Below are positions 52,735 to 63,635 of a stretch of DNA of 64,000 nucleotides, piece by piece. The first letter of the stretch is position 1. Each line of letters starts with the position of its first letter. A program made the position numbers and the translations under genes. The DNA is taken from contig NZ_CP023695.1 in NCBI RefSeq assembly GCF_008704395.1, positions 2,666,001 to 2,730,000 on the forward strand, read 5' to 3'. The stretch comes from Streptomyces alboniger. Its GTDB lineage: Bacteria; Actinomycetota; Actinomycetes; Streptomycetales; Streptomycetaceae. The notes beneath the pieces were generated by a model. The model was not told the DNA's origin, made no database searches, and saw nothing but the letters and a program-made list of their open reading frames with translations.

Positions 52735-54552
52735 TCAGCCCTTGCGGAGCACCAGCTCCGTGTTCCGGTCGCCCGCCTCGCCGCCCAGGGCGGGCTTCGC
52801 GCCGGGGGCGTTGAAGGACAGTTCGCGGTAGAGCGCGGCGAGACCGGTCTGGGAGAGGTCGGCGAAATCCGTGCGGTGCGGGGCGGCGGACTCGATGAGC
52901 GTGGTGAGGACGGAGACCGTGCCGTCGTGGTTGTCGGCCAGCTCCACGACCCGCGCCAGCTGCGGGAAGTCGATGTGCGAGGCCGTGGAGACCTCCCAGA
53001 AGGAGCCGTGCGGGGTGCGGTGCGGGGTGATCGCGTTCTTGTGGCTGTGGCCGTTGACCCAGGCGAGGACGGAGCGGTGGCGGCCGAGCAGCGCGAGGAC
53101 CTCCTCGCCGCCGTGCCGGGCCTCACCGGGGTGCGCCGGGTCGTGGCGGAGGTTGCGCATGGTCCGGCTGGTGTGGTGACTGAGAACGACGACGTAAGAG
53201 GGTCCGCCCGCGCGGCGTTCGTTGGCGGCCAGCTCACGCTCCAGCCAGCGCAGTTGTGCCGTGCCGAGCGAGCCCTCGTAGTGGCCGCCGGGGTCGGTGG
53301 TGTCCAGGCTGATGCCGAGCACGTCGTCGCTGACGCGGAAGGAGTAGTACTGGGTGGCCGACGCGAGGTTCTCCTCGGTGTAGCCGTGGCCGACCGGGCC
53401 CGCGCCCGCGTGGGCGGGGGCCAGGTGCGCCAGGACGTACTCGGCGGGCGTGAAGGGTGCCCGGGACTCGTCCGGCGTGATGGACCGCATGCGCCGCGCC
53501 TCGCTCTTGAGGAGTTCCTTGAAGTGGGCGCCCTTGGGGTCCCGCCCCTTCTTCACGGCCTGCCACAGGGCGGCGCCCCGCGTCTCGTCCAGGGACATCA
53601 ACTTCTTCCCGCCGACGGCGAATTCGGTGAAGTACGAGTCCTTGGGTGCCCAGCATCCGCCGGGCAGCGCGTCGTGGTTGCCGACCGTGGAGTACCAGGG
53701 CAGGTCGAGGCCGGGGCTGTTGACATCGCGGACGGCGGCGTCGAGGAAGCCGGGCAGCCGCGGGAAGCCGAGTGACTTGTCGGCGTCGCGCAGGGCGTCG
53801 TCCGGGTGCCAGTACAGCTTGAGGCCGCTGTCCTGCACGCCTTCGTAGCGGCGCGGGTCACCGGTGTTGGGGGTGACGCGGCCGCCGCTCATCACCTTGA
53901 GGAACCAGTCGAGTTCGGTGCGGGAGTTGTTGTCGGTGTTGTCACCGGTCGTCACGACGCAGTGCAGGGGGGAGCCGGTGGCGGGGGCGCCGCGCAGGGC
54001 GTTGACACGCTCGACGAGGGAGACCGCGCCGGCCACCGAGAGCGACTCGTGGGGCCGCCAGGCGCTCGCCGTCTGTGCGCGCAGGTACTCGTACCGCAGA
54101 GGGTGTTGTACGTCGACCAGGTGCAGGTCGGTGAATTGCACGAAGGCGGCGAGCGCGGTCCTGCGCCCCTCCCGCCCCGGCTTCGCCGCCGCGAGGTCGC
54201 CGCGCACCACGCGCGGCCAGGCGGGCCCGTCGCCGAGCCGCCGGTAGCCGGATGTGCCGCGCGCGGCGGCGGTGGTGAGCAGCGTGGTGCCGCTCCGGTA
54301 CGGGGCGAGGGGCGCGGCGGGTGCCTGCCGGGAGCGCGGGACGGCGGCGTGGCCCGCGGGTGAGGCGTTGCCGGAGCCCGCGCCGGGGCCCAGCGCGTAG
54401 CCGATGCCCGCGGAGAGGGTGACCGCGCCGGTGGCGGCGAGGAGGGCGCGGCGGTCGAGGCGGCCCGCGGCGCCGGCCGCGACGGAGGCGGCTCCCGCGG
54501 CGGCCGTGGCGGTTGCGGCAGTTGCGGTGGCGACAGAGCGTATGCGCGGCAT
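52735..54552 (-). CDS. Tat-exported metallophosphoesterase (TIGR03767-like)
   Basis: This 605-residue protein has an N-terminal extension and a twin-arginine signal region (RLDRRALLAATGAVTLSAGIG). The metallophosphoesterase metal motifs are in order: FTDLHLVD, VTTGDNTDN, VGNHDALPG, LSHHTS and NGHSHKN. It probably hydrolyses phosphoesters outside the cell; the substrate is unknown. ATG 54552 (MPRIRSVA) has GGGGAGA six bases upstream; the frame extends to 54684 without support. Confidence 0.88.
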   Translation of the reverse strand: MPRIRSVATATAATATAAAGAASVAAGAAGRLDRRALLAATGAVTLSAGIGYALGPGAGSGNASPAGHAAVPRSRQAPAAPLAPYRSGTTLLTTAAARGTSGYRRLGDGPAWPRVVRGDLAAAKPGREGRRTALAAFVQFTDLHLVDVQHPLRYEYLRAQTASAWRPHESLSVAGAVSLVERVNALRGAPATGSPLHCVVTTGDNTDNNSRTELDWFLKVMSGGRVTPNTGDPRRYEGVQDSGLKLYWHPDDALRDADKSLGFPRLPGFLDAAVRDVNSPGLDLPWYSTVGNHDALPGGCWAPKDSYFTEFAVGGKKLMSLDETRGAALWQAVKKGRDPKGAHFKELLKSEARRMRSITPDESRAPFTPAEYVLAHLAPAHAGAGPVGHGYTEENLASATQYYSFRVSDDVLGISLDTTDPGGHYEGSLGTAQLRWLERELAANERRAGGPSYVVVLSHHTSRTMRNLRHDPAHPGEARHGGEEVLALLGRHRSVLAWVNGHSHKNAITPHRTPHGSFWEVSTASHIDFPQLARVVELADNHDGTVSVLTTLIESAAPHRTDFADLSQTGLAALYRELSFNAPGAKPALGGEAGDRNTELVLRKG

Positions 54553-54809
54553 GCGCGGTCTCCCCGAGTGCGAACGCGTCGGCAGTGGTCGCGGGAGGTC
54601 CGGGACCTGGCTGCGGCCCGCGGATTTCCCGCTCGTACTGGATCGTTGGCATCGGGGGTGACCTGCGTGTGAACGAGACCGCAACGGGCAGCGCCGATCA
54701 CCGTACGTGGATCACCGGGCACCCTGCGCGGTCATCGGACTCTTCCCGGGTGGAGAGGAAGCGGTCACTCCACGTTCACCTTCCGGGGAAGGGGAGGCTC
54801 GTCGTGGGC

Positions 54810-55277
54810 TCACCGGCCCGGGTCGGCGGCGCGGTCGATGTGCCCGTCGGCGGGGCGGGAGCGCCACAGTTCGAGGCCGATGTCGACGAGTCCGACGCGG
54901 TCGAGGTGCGGCACGGACTCCAGCGCGTGCCAGGCCGCGAGGTCCGTGGAGCCCTCGGTCTCGTGGCGCAGTTCGCCGCCGGTGACCCGCCCCTCGTACA
55001 GGATGCGCAGCCCGTGGAAGTCGGCGACGGCGCCGAGCCTGCGGGGGTAGCGGCGGCGCAGCGAGTCGACGCCGAGGAGCGCCACCGGTTCGACGACGTA
55101 CCCGGTCTCCTCGTCGGCCTCGCGGATCACGGTGTCGTAGGGATCCTCGCCGTGGTCCATGCCGCCCCCGGGCAGCGTCCAGCGTTTGCTGCCGTCGCCC
55201 GCCACCCAGCGGGCGAGCAACACCTGTCCGTCGCGTACGCATACGGCGTAGGCCGCCACCCGGAGTTCTTTCTGCAC
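54810..55277 (-). CDS. Nudix hydrolase
   Basis: This 155-residue protein has a complete Nudix box, G(x5)E(x7)READEETGY, following WTLPGGGMDHGED. The N-terminal strand is VAAYAVCVRDGQVLLARW. It hydrolyses a nucleoside-diphosphate-linked compound that cannot be specified. The start is GTG at 55277 with a weak ribosome site. It is divergent from the secreted peptidase gene. Confidence 0.92.
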   Translation of the reverse strand: MQKELRVAAYAVCVRDGQVLLARWVAGDGSKRWTLPGGGMDHGEDPYDTVIREADEETGYVVEPVALLGVDSLRRRYPRRLGAVADFHGLRILYEGRVTGGELRHETEGSTDLAAWHALESVPHLDRVGLVDIGLELWRSRPADGHIDRAADPGR

Positions 55278-55573
55278 GGGGTCGACGCTAGGCGGTTCAT
55301 CCGTTGCCCGTCGTTCATCTGCGAGTTCGCCGTGGCTTGCCGCGCGGTTCCCCGCCCCCCTTCAGGGGCGGGGCCGTTCCCCCATGTCCCCCTATAACCA
55401 GCCATGTCCTCGATGGCGTATGGCGGAATTGCGTCACGCCCTGATCACAGCTCGGACAACTCTCCCCAAACAGCTGTCACTTACGTAAGGCTGAGCGGTC
55501 ATCCGGCCCCGAATTCCGGACCTTCTCGAATGGTGGGCCTGATGAACCCTCCTCCCGACCTTCACGTACAGGG
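55278..55573. promoter_or_regulatory. Nudix / S8-peptidase divergent intergenic region
   Basis: This 296-base gap contains a fragment of the GC-rich Streptomyces intergenic element: hairpin CCCCGCCCC-loop-GGGGCGGGG at 55348-55371, preceded by CGCGCGGTTCCCC. It also contains the perfect 10-bp palindrome CTTACGTAAG at 55480-55489, about 85 bases upstream of the peptidase start. The palindrome is a candidate operator or promoter-proximal site. I see no gene. Confidence 0.5.
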
Positions 55574-58500
55574 ATGCCGATGCCCAGATCCAGTTCCAGC
55601 GCGAGACACGCGCCCCGCCTCGCGATAGCCGTCGGCCTCACCGCCGCGCTCTGCGCGACCGGGGCCGCACCCATGGCCTTCGCGGCGGACGACGCCCCCG
55701 TGCCCGAGCCCAAGTCCGCCGCGGCCAAGCTCGGTGCGGCCGACGCGGGCCTGCTCGCCGACGCCAAGGCGGACGGCGACAAGACCGTCACGATGATGGT
55801 CGCGACCGCCCCCGGCGCCACCGAGCAGGTCGCCGACCAGCTCGACGACGTCAAGGGCGGCTCGGTCGGCCGCACCTACGACAGGCTCGGCTACGTCCGC
55901 GCGACCGTGCCGACCGGCAAGGCCGAGGCCGCGATCAAGTCGGCCGCGAAGCTGTCGTCCGTGCACGCCATCGACCTGCGGCACGAGATCGAACTGGACG
56001 ACCCGACCCCCGCCGCCGACCGCGCCGAGGGCGCGAAGCCCGGCGCGAGGGGCACCTACCCGGGCCCGGACAAGAACACCCCCGCGAAGAACCCGTACAA
56101 CCCGTCCGCCGAGACCGGCGCCGTCGACTTCGTGAAGAAGAACCCGAAGGCCGACGGCCGCGGCGTCACCATCGGTGTCCTCGACTCGGGCATCGACCTC
56201 GGCCACCCGGCGCTGAAGAAGACCACCACCGGCGAGCGCAAGATCACCGACTGGGTGACCGCGACCGACCCGATCGTGGACGCGGACGGCACCTGGCGCC
56301 GGATGACCAACCCGGTCACCGGCCCCGTCTTCACCTGGGACAGCGAGACGTGGAAGGCCCCGGCGGGCTCCTTCCAGGTCAACCGCTTCCGTGAGTCGGC
56401 CACCACCGGCGGCGACGCCAAGGGCGACCTCAACCGCGACGGCGACACCACCGACAGCTGGGGCCTCCTGTACGACCCGGCGGCCGGCACGGTGCGCGTC
56501 GACCTGAACGACAACAAGGACTTCACCGACGACGAGACGATGAAGCCGTACAAGGACGGCCACCAGGTCGCCTACTTCGGCAAGGACGACCCGGCGACCG
56601 ACGTCGTCGAGCGCATCCCGTTCGTCGTCGAGATCCGCAAGGACGTGCCCACCGACCCGTACGGCGGCGACTGGGTCGGCAAGAAGGCCGACTTCGTCAA
56701 CATCGGCCTCATCGAGTCCGAGCACGGCACGCACGTCGCGGGCATCACCGCCGCCAACGGCCTGTTCGGCGGCAGGATGAACGGCGCCGCCCCCGGCGCC
56801 AAGCTGGTCTCCTCGCGCGCCTGCACCTGGACCGGCGGCTGCACCAACGTCGCGCTCACCGAGGGCATGATCGACCTCGTCACCAAGCGCGGGGTGGACA
56901 TCGTCAACATGTCGATCGGCGGCCTGCCGGCGCTCAACGACGGCAACAACGCGCGCGCCGCCCTCTACACCCGCCTCATCGACACCTACGGCGTGCAGCT
57001 CGTGGTGTCCGCGGGCAACTCCGGCCCCGGCGCCAACACCATCGGTGACCCGAGCCTCGCCGACAAGGTCATCTCGGTCGGCGCCGCCATCTCCAAGGAG
57101 ACGTGGGCCGCCAACTACGGCTCCGCCGTGGAGAAGAAGTACGCGATGATGAACTTCTCCTCGCGCGGCCCGCGCGAGGACGGCGGCTTCACGCCGGTCA
57201 TCTCGGCGCCGGGCTCGGCCATCAACACCACGCAGACCTGGCTGCCGGGCTCCGCGGTCACCGAGGCGGGCTACCAACTGCCCGCCGGCTACTCGATGTT
57301 GCAGGGCACGTCGATGGCCTCCCCGCAGGCCGCGGGCGCCTCGGCGCTGCTGCTCTCCGCCGCCAAGCGCGAGAAGGTCGACCTGACCCCGGCCGAGCTG
57401 CGCACCGCCCTCACCTCCACCGCGAGCCACATCCGCGGCGAGCAGGCGTACGAGCAGGGCACCGGCCTGATCGACGTCGTCGACGCCTGGGAGGCCATCG
57501 AGGACGGCGCGAAGGCCCACACGTACACGGTGAAGGCCCCGGTCGACACCGCCCTCGACCAGGAGCTGAAGAAGCCCGGCACCGGCATCTACGACCGTGA
57601 GGGCGGCCTGCGGGCCGGCCAGAAGCGGACGTACGACGTCACGATCACCCGCACCTCGGGCCCGGACCGCGGCATCCGCCACGAGCTGGACCTGGCCAAG
57701 AACCACGAGGGCACCTTCCGCCTCCTCGGCAAGGGTGACGTCACGCTGCCGCTGAACGAGCCGGTCACCGTGCGGGTCCAGGCGAAGGCCAAGTCGGCCG
57801 GTCTGCACAGCGCGATCCTGACCGTCGACGACGAGCGCACCGAGGGCATCGACCAGCAGATCATGTCGACGGTCGTCGTCTCGGCGCCGCTCGCCGAGCC
57901 CTCGTTCTCGTACGAGGCCGACGGCTCGGTGCAGCGCAACAGCACCACGTCGTACTTCGTGACCGTGCCCAAGGGCGCCAAGTCCCTCGAAGTCGCCCTC
58001 GGCGGCCTGAAGGACAAGAGCCAGACACGGTTCATAGCGGTGCACCCCTACGGCGTCCCGGTCGACTCCACGTCGTCGCTGGTCTGCTACCCGAACTACG
58101 AGAACCCGGCCAACACCTGCCGCCCTGACCTGCGTTCGTACGCCGAGCCGCAGCCCGGCGTCTGGGAGATAGAGGTCGAGTCGCGCCGCACGTCGCCGCT
58201 GCTCGACAACCCGTACAAGCTGAAGGTCTCCGCGCTCGGCGTCGACTTCGACCCGGCCGTGCAGACGGTCCCCGAGGCGAAGGTCGGCACCCCCGCGCCC
58301 GTCGCCTGGAAGGCCGTGAACAAGTTCGCCGCGGTCGACGGCAAGCTGAAGGGCGGCTCGCTCGGTTCCGCCGAGTCGGCGCGGCCCACCATCGGCCAGG
58401 GCGCCACGCAGACCAGCACGGTGGTCGTGCCCGAGGGCGCGGAGCGGCTCGACGTCGCCATCGGCTCGCCCGCGGACGTCGCCGCCGACCTGGATCTGGC

Positions 58501-58864
58501 CGTCAAGAAGGACGGCAAGGTCGTCGGCTCGTCGGCGGAGGGTGACTCGGAGGAGACGGTGAGCCTGTCGAAGCCGGCCGCCGGTACGTACACGATCGAG
58601 GTGGTGGGCTACTCGGTGCCGACCGGCTCGACCGCGTACGACTACCGGGACGTGTTCTTCTCGGGCGCGCTCGGCAAGGTCACGGTCGACGAGTCGAAGC
58701 GCGTGCGGCTCGGCAGCGGCGACTCGGCGCAGGTCGAGGCCAAGGTCGAGGCGAAGGCCCCGGCCGCCGAGGGCCGTGAGCTGTTCGGCGAGGTGTCCCT
58801 GCTGAACGCGGGCGGCACGGTCGCGGGCAACGGCAGCGTGAAGATCGAGAAGGTTACGCCGTAG
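55574..58864 (+). CDS. secreted S8 family serine peptidase (subtilase)
   Basis: This 1096-residue protein has a Sec signal peptide (residues 1 to about 38, cleavage near AFA-ADDAP). An inhibitor-like propeptide of about 120 residues follows. In the subtilisin domain, Asp is in GVLDSGID (near 202), His in ESEHGTHVAG (near 384) and Ser in GTSMASP (near 579). Between Asp and His lies an insertion of about 180 residues with EF-hand-like Asp-rich segments (DLNRDGDTTD, DLNDNKDFTDDE) that may bind calcium. C-terminal beta-domains include a PPC-like region (ADLDLAVKKDGKVVG). It is an extracellular protease of the large Streptomyces type. Confidence 0.93.
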   Translation: MPMPRSSSSARHAPRLAIAVGLTAALCATGAAPMAFAADDAPVPEPKSAAAKLGAADAGLLADAKADGDKTVTMMVATAPGATEQVADQLDDVKGGSVGRTYDRLGYVRATVPTGKAEAAIKSAAKLSSVHAIDLRHEIELDDPTPAADRAEGAKPGARGTYPGPDKNTPAKNPYNPSAETGAVDFVKKNPKADGRGVTIGVLDSGIDLGHPALKKTTTGERKITDWVTATDPIVDADGTWRRMTNPVTGPVFTWDSETWKAPAGSFQVNRFRESATTGGDAKGDLNRDGDTTDSWGLLYDPAAGTVRVDLNDNKDFTDDETMKPYKDGHQVAYFGKDDPATDVVERIPFVVEIRKDVPTDPYGGDWVGKKADFVNIGLIESEHGTHVAGITAANGLFGGRMNGAAPGAKLVSSRACTWTGGCTNVALTEGMIDLVTKRGVDIVNMSIGGLPALNDGNNARAALYTRLIDTYGVQLVVSAGNSGPGANTIGDPSLADKVISVGAAISKETWAANYGSAVEKKYAMMNFSSRGPREDGGFTPVISAPGSAINTTQTWLPGSAVTEAGYQLPAGYSMLQGTSMASPQAAGASALLLSAAKREKVDLTPAELRTALTSTASHIRGEQAYEQGTGLIDVVDAWEAIEDGAKAHTYTVKAPVDTALDQELKKPGTGIYDREGGLRAGQKRTYDVTITRTSGPDRGIRHELDLAKNHEGTFRLLGKGDVTLPLNEPVTVRVQAKAKSAGLHSAILTVDDERTEGIDQQIMSTVVVSAPLAEPSFSYEADGSVQRNSTTSYFVTVPKGAKSLEVALGGLKDKSQTRFIAVHPYGVPVDSTSSLVCYPNYENPANTCRPDLRSYAEPQPGVWEIEVESRRTSPLLDNPYKLKVSALGVDFDPAVQTVPEAKVGTPAPVAWKAVNKFAAVDGKLKGGSLGSAESARPTIGQGATQTSTVVVPEGAERLDVAIGSPADVAADLDLAVKKDGKVVGSSAEGDSEETVSLSKPAAGTYTIEVVGYSVPTGSTAYDYRDVFFSGALGKVTVDESKRVRLGSGDSAQVEAKVEAKAPAAEGRELFGEVSLLNAGGTVAGNGSVKIEKVTP

Positions 58865-58892
58865 GTCTAGTAGGTCTAGCGGTGTCCTGAAG

Positions 58893-58924
58893 CGCCGGGC
58901 GGGCTCGATTGAGCCCGCCCGGCG
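58893..58924. terminator. terminator after the S8 peptidase gene
   Basis: Perfect 14-bp stem CGCCGGGCGGGCTC/GAGCCCGCCCGGCG, loop GATT, followed by TTCTTCATT. It also faces the convergent membrane-protein gene. Just before it, TAGGTCTAG is repeated twice. Confidence 0.85.
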
Positions 58925-58928
58925 TTCT

Positions 58929-59665
58929 TCATTGACCGCCGCACGGGGCCTTCGCCGCACCCGGGAGGGCCTTGAGGACCATGCGGCGCAGGCTGTCGCG
59001 GTCCTTGCCGGTGGGCCAGTTGTCGGGGCGGGCCTCACCCCGGGGGATGGTGATCAGGACGCGGTCGCCCTTGTCCAGGCGGGGGGCCACGTCCTCGTCC
59101 ATGGGGAAAGTGATCGTCCGGGTCCCGGACTCCGGCTTGTAGTAGCGGGTCACGTCGAGCGTGACCCGGTCGCGCGCGGCACCCGGCACCGGCTCGACCG
59201 CCATGACCGTGCCCTCCACGATGAGCCGCGAGCACGCCACGAAGCCCTCCGGGGAGAGCTTGGCGTCGTCTCCGTCGCGGCCCTGCCTGCTCTGCCCGGC
59301 CGCCGCGCCCTTGTCCTCGGCGGCGCCCGGCCCGTTCACCACCAGCCAGCCGAGCCCTCCGACCAGCGCGGCGGCGGCCGTCACCGCGGCCGCGCCGAGC
59401 GCGGTGACCAGGCGGCCGCGGGTGGCCCGTGCGGGGGCCCGGCTAGCGAACCGGAACGGAACGACCGGCTCCGCGGGCCCCGCGGGAGCCGCGAGCGCCT
59501 CGCCCACCGCCCCCAGCCGCTCCCTCAGCAGGGCCACGTCCGCGACGGCCGCCGCGTGCTCGGCGGCGAAGGCGGGATCGCGCAGCGCCTCCTCGGGGAC
59601 GGGCTCGCCCGTGATCGCCGTCATCAGCGCGTCGAAATCGTCCAGGTCTTCCTGGCCAGGCACCC

Positions 59666-59669
<4 letters not shown>
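58929..59669 (-). CDS. single-pass membrane protein coupled to an ECF sigma factor (anti-sigma-like)
   Basis: This 246-residue protein has a cytoplasmic N-terminus of about 110 residues (EDLDDFDALMTAITGEPVPE). One membrane helix follows (LVTALGAAAVTAAAALVGGLGWLVV), then an external domain of about 115 residues. Its GTG start overlaps the sigma factor stop as GTGA, so the two are translationally coupled. Topology and position suggest an anti-sigma factor, but I see no HxxxCxxC zinc motif and the call is inference. The external domain (SRLIVEGTVMAV...VTLDVTRYYK) may sense a signal. Confidence 0.75.
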
Positions 59670-61410
<1,741 letters not shown>

Positions 61411-61430
61411 TCCCGGCCACGTCCCGACGG

Positions 61431-61461
61431 GGGGCGGTCACCCTTCGCGGGTGGCCGCCCC
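61431..61461. terminator. bidirectional terminator, asd / MFS gene
   Basis: A 13-base stem GGGGCGGTCACCC/GGGTGGCCGCCCC with one G-U-type mismatch and loop TTCGC. The stop codon of the MFS gene lies in the left arm. Confidence 0.75.
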
Positions 61462-62637
61462 TTTCGCGCGGGCCACTGCCACCAGCGCGAGCCCGGCGAG
61501 GGCGCCGCCCAGCCACAGCGCGTCACCGGCCCCGCGGCTGTCCGCGACCCGGCCGCCCGCGAACGCGCCAAGTGCGATCGCCACGTTGAACACCCCGGCG
61601 AAGAGCGCCGACGCCGCCTCGCGGGCGTGCGGCGCGGCGGCCATCACCCAGTTCTGGGCGGAGACCGACACCCCGCCGTACGCCAGGCCCCACGCCACGA
61701 GCAGCGCCGCCGACGCAAGGAGCGAGCCGCCCGCGGGCACCAGCAGCAGCACCACCGTGCCGAGCCCGGCGCAGATGGCGAGCAGCGCCCTGCGGGGATC
61801 GCGGGCCGCTACCGCGCCGCCCGCGAAGTTGCCGACGATGCCGGCCGTCCCGTAGGCGAGGAGCAGTCCGCTGATCAGCCCGGCGCCGATGCCGGGCACG
61901 CGCTCAAGGACGGGGCGTACGTAGGTGTACGCGGCGAAGTGGCCGGTGACCAGCAGCGTGACGGCGAGCAGCCCGGCCCGCAGCCGCCCGATCCGCAGCA
62001 GTCCGGCGAAGGCGCCGAGCCGGACTCCCTCGCGCGCGGGCAGCTTCGGCAGCACCGTGGCGAGCAGCGCCGCGACAGCCAGGGCGAGCGCGGCGAGGGC
62101 CGCGAAGCCCCAGCGCCAGCCCGCCAGTTCGCCCAGGAGCGTGCCCGCGGGGACGCCGAGCACGGACGCCACCGCGATCCCGCTGAAGATCACCGCGGTG
62201 GCCCGCCCCGCGGCCTCCTCCCGGACCAGACGCACCCCGAGACCGGCCGCGATGGCCCACACGCCACCGATGCAGACACCGACCAGGACGCGTGCGACGA
62301 GCAGGACGCCGAAGGCGGGAGCGAGCGCGGAGGCCAGATTGGCCGCGGCGAGCAGCGCCATCAGCACGCACAGGACCGTACGCCGGTCCGCGCGGCGCAC
62401 GGCGACGGGCAGCAGCAGGGCGGCGAGCGCCGCGACGAGGCCGGGCAGGGTGACGGCGAGACCGGCGATGCCGTCCGAGACGCGCAGGCCCGAGCCGATG
62501 GAGGTGAGGAGGCCGACGGGAAGCATCTCGGTGGTGACGACGGAGAAGGTCGCGGCCGCCACGGCGAGGACGGCGGGACCGCCCCGCCGCCGGGGCACCG
62601 CCGCCGGGGGTGTGGGGAGTTGGGTGCTCTGAGACAT
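61438..62637 (-). CDS. MFS transporter (DHA1/AraJ-like efflux family)
   Basis: This 399-residue protein has 12 predicted helices. Helix 1 contains FSVVTTEMLPVGLL, the typical motif of the AraJ/YdhP-like sugar or drug efflux group. The conserved loop RRADRRTVL follows helix 2. It probably exports a small molecule; the substrate is unknown. ATG 62637 (MSQSTQ) has AGGGTGG upstream. It is divergently transcribed from a LysR regulator that likely controls it. Confidence 0.92.
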   Translation of the reverse strand: MSQSTQLPTPPAAVPRRRGGPAVLAVAAATFSVVTTEMLPVGLLTSIGSGLRVSDGIAGLAVTLPGLVAALAALLLPVAVRRADRRTVLCVLMALLAAANLASALAPAFGVLLVARVLVGVCIGGVWAIAAGLGVRLVREEAAGRATAVIFSGIAVASVLGVPAGTLLGELAGWRWGFAALAALALAVAALLATVLPKLPAREGVRLGAFAGLLRIGRLRAGLLAVTLLVTGHFAAYTYVRPVLERVPGIGAGLISGLLLAYGTAGIVGNFAGGAVAARDPRRALLAICAGLGTVVLLLVPAGGSLLASAALLVAWGLAYGGVSVSAQNWVMAAAPHAREAASALFAGVFNVAIALGAFAGGRVADSRGAGDALWLGGALAGLALVAVARAKGAATREG

Positions 62638-62694
62638 GACATCCACCCTGTGGCGCGGCCGGGCGGGGAACAACGCCGAAGATCTCATCCTTGT

Positions 62695-62709
62695 ATGAGC
62701 CGGGCTCAT
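62695..62709. promoter_or_regulatory. palindromic operator between MFS and LysR genes
   Basis: ATGAGC-CGG-GCTCAT is a perfect inverted repeat in the 107-base gap, with another half CTCAT at 62684-62688. This is a typical LysR-family target position, and the regulator at 62745 is the probable binder. Confidence 0.55.
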
Positions 62710-62744
62710 CGATGGGAGGGGCCCGGGAGGAGCGTCGTACGGAC

Positions 62745-63635
62745 ATGAACGGGCTTGAGATCCGGGAGCTGGAGTGCTTCCTCGCGCTCTCCGAGGAACT
62801 GCACTTCGGGCGGGCGGGCGAGCGGCTGTACGTGTCGCAGAGCCGCGTCAGCCAGCTGCTCGCCGCCCTGGAGCGCAGGATCGGCGCGCGGCTCGTCGAG
62901 CGTACGAGCCGCCGGGTCCGGCTGACCCCGCTCGGCGAGAGTTTCCTCACCGAACTCCGTCCCGCCTACGAGCAGTTGACGTCGACGGTCGAGCGGGCAC
63001 GGGCGGCGGCGCGGGGCGTCGAGGGCACGCTGCGGATCGGCTTCCAGGGGACCGCGGACGCCCGGCTGATGGAGGCGATCGCGGCCTTCCAGGAGCGCCA
63101 TCCCGGCTGTGCGACGGAGATCGTGGAGGTCCCCTTCGCCGACCCGTTCGGGGCGGTGCGGCAGGGGGAGGTGGACGCGGCGATCGTGCTGCTGCCGGTC
63201 GCCGAGCCGGATCTGGTGCTCGGCCCGGTCTTCTCCAGCGAGCGGCAGACCGTCGCGGTGTCGGTACGGCACGCCTTCGCGGGGCGGGCCTCGCTCGCCG
63301 CGGCGGAGCTGAGGGGGACCCCGCTGATCGCCGCGACGGGACCGGCCCCCGCGTACTGGCGTACGGCGCACGCCCCTTCGGACACGCCCGCGCCCGCGGT
63401 CCGCACGCTCCAGGAAGGGCTGACGCTGGTGGCGGCGGACCGGGGCGCGATGCTGCTGTGCCGTCCGACAGCGGAGTACCACGGCCGCAAGGACGTCGTC
63501 TTCGTGCCGGTCGACGGGTTGCCGGACTCGGTGCTGGGGATGGTGTGGCACCGGGACGGCGAGACGGCGCGGGTACGGGAGTTCGCACGGGCGCTGTCCG
63601 GTGCCGCCGCCGGTGCCGTCACCGGTGAGGCCTGA
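62745..63635 (+). CDS. LysR-family transcriptional regulator
   Basis: This 296-residue protein has an N-terminal winged helix (LECFLALSEELHFGRAGERL, SQSRVSQLLAALERRIGARL) and a C-terminal substrate-binding domain (GTLRIGFQGTADARLMEAI). It probably controls the divergent MFS gene through the palindrome between them. I chose ATG 62745; an in-frame start at 62691 would overlap the palindrome. The stop abuts the stop of the convergent DUF1203 gene. Confidence 0.93.
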   Translation: MNGLEIRELECFLALSEELHFGRAGERLYVSQSRVSQLLAALERRIGARLVERTSRRVRLTPLGESFLTELRPAYEQLTSTVERARAAARGVEGTLRIGFQGTADARLMEAIAAFQERHPGCATEIVEVPFADPFGAVRQGEVDAAIVLLPVAEPDLVLGPVFSSERQTVAVSVRHAFAGRASLAAAELRGTPLIAATGPAPAYWRTAHAPSDTPAPAVRTLQEGLTLVAADRGAMLLCRPTAEYHGRKDVVFVPVDGLPDSVLGMVWHRDGETARVREFARALSGAAAGAVTGEA

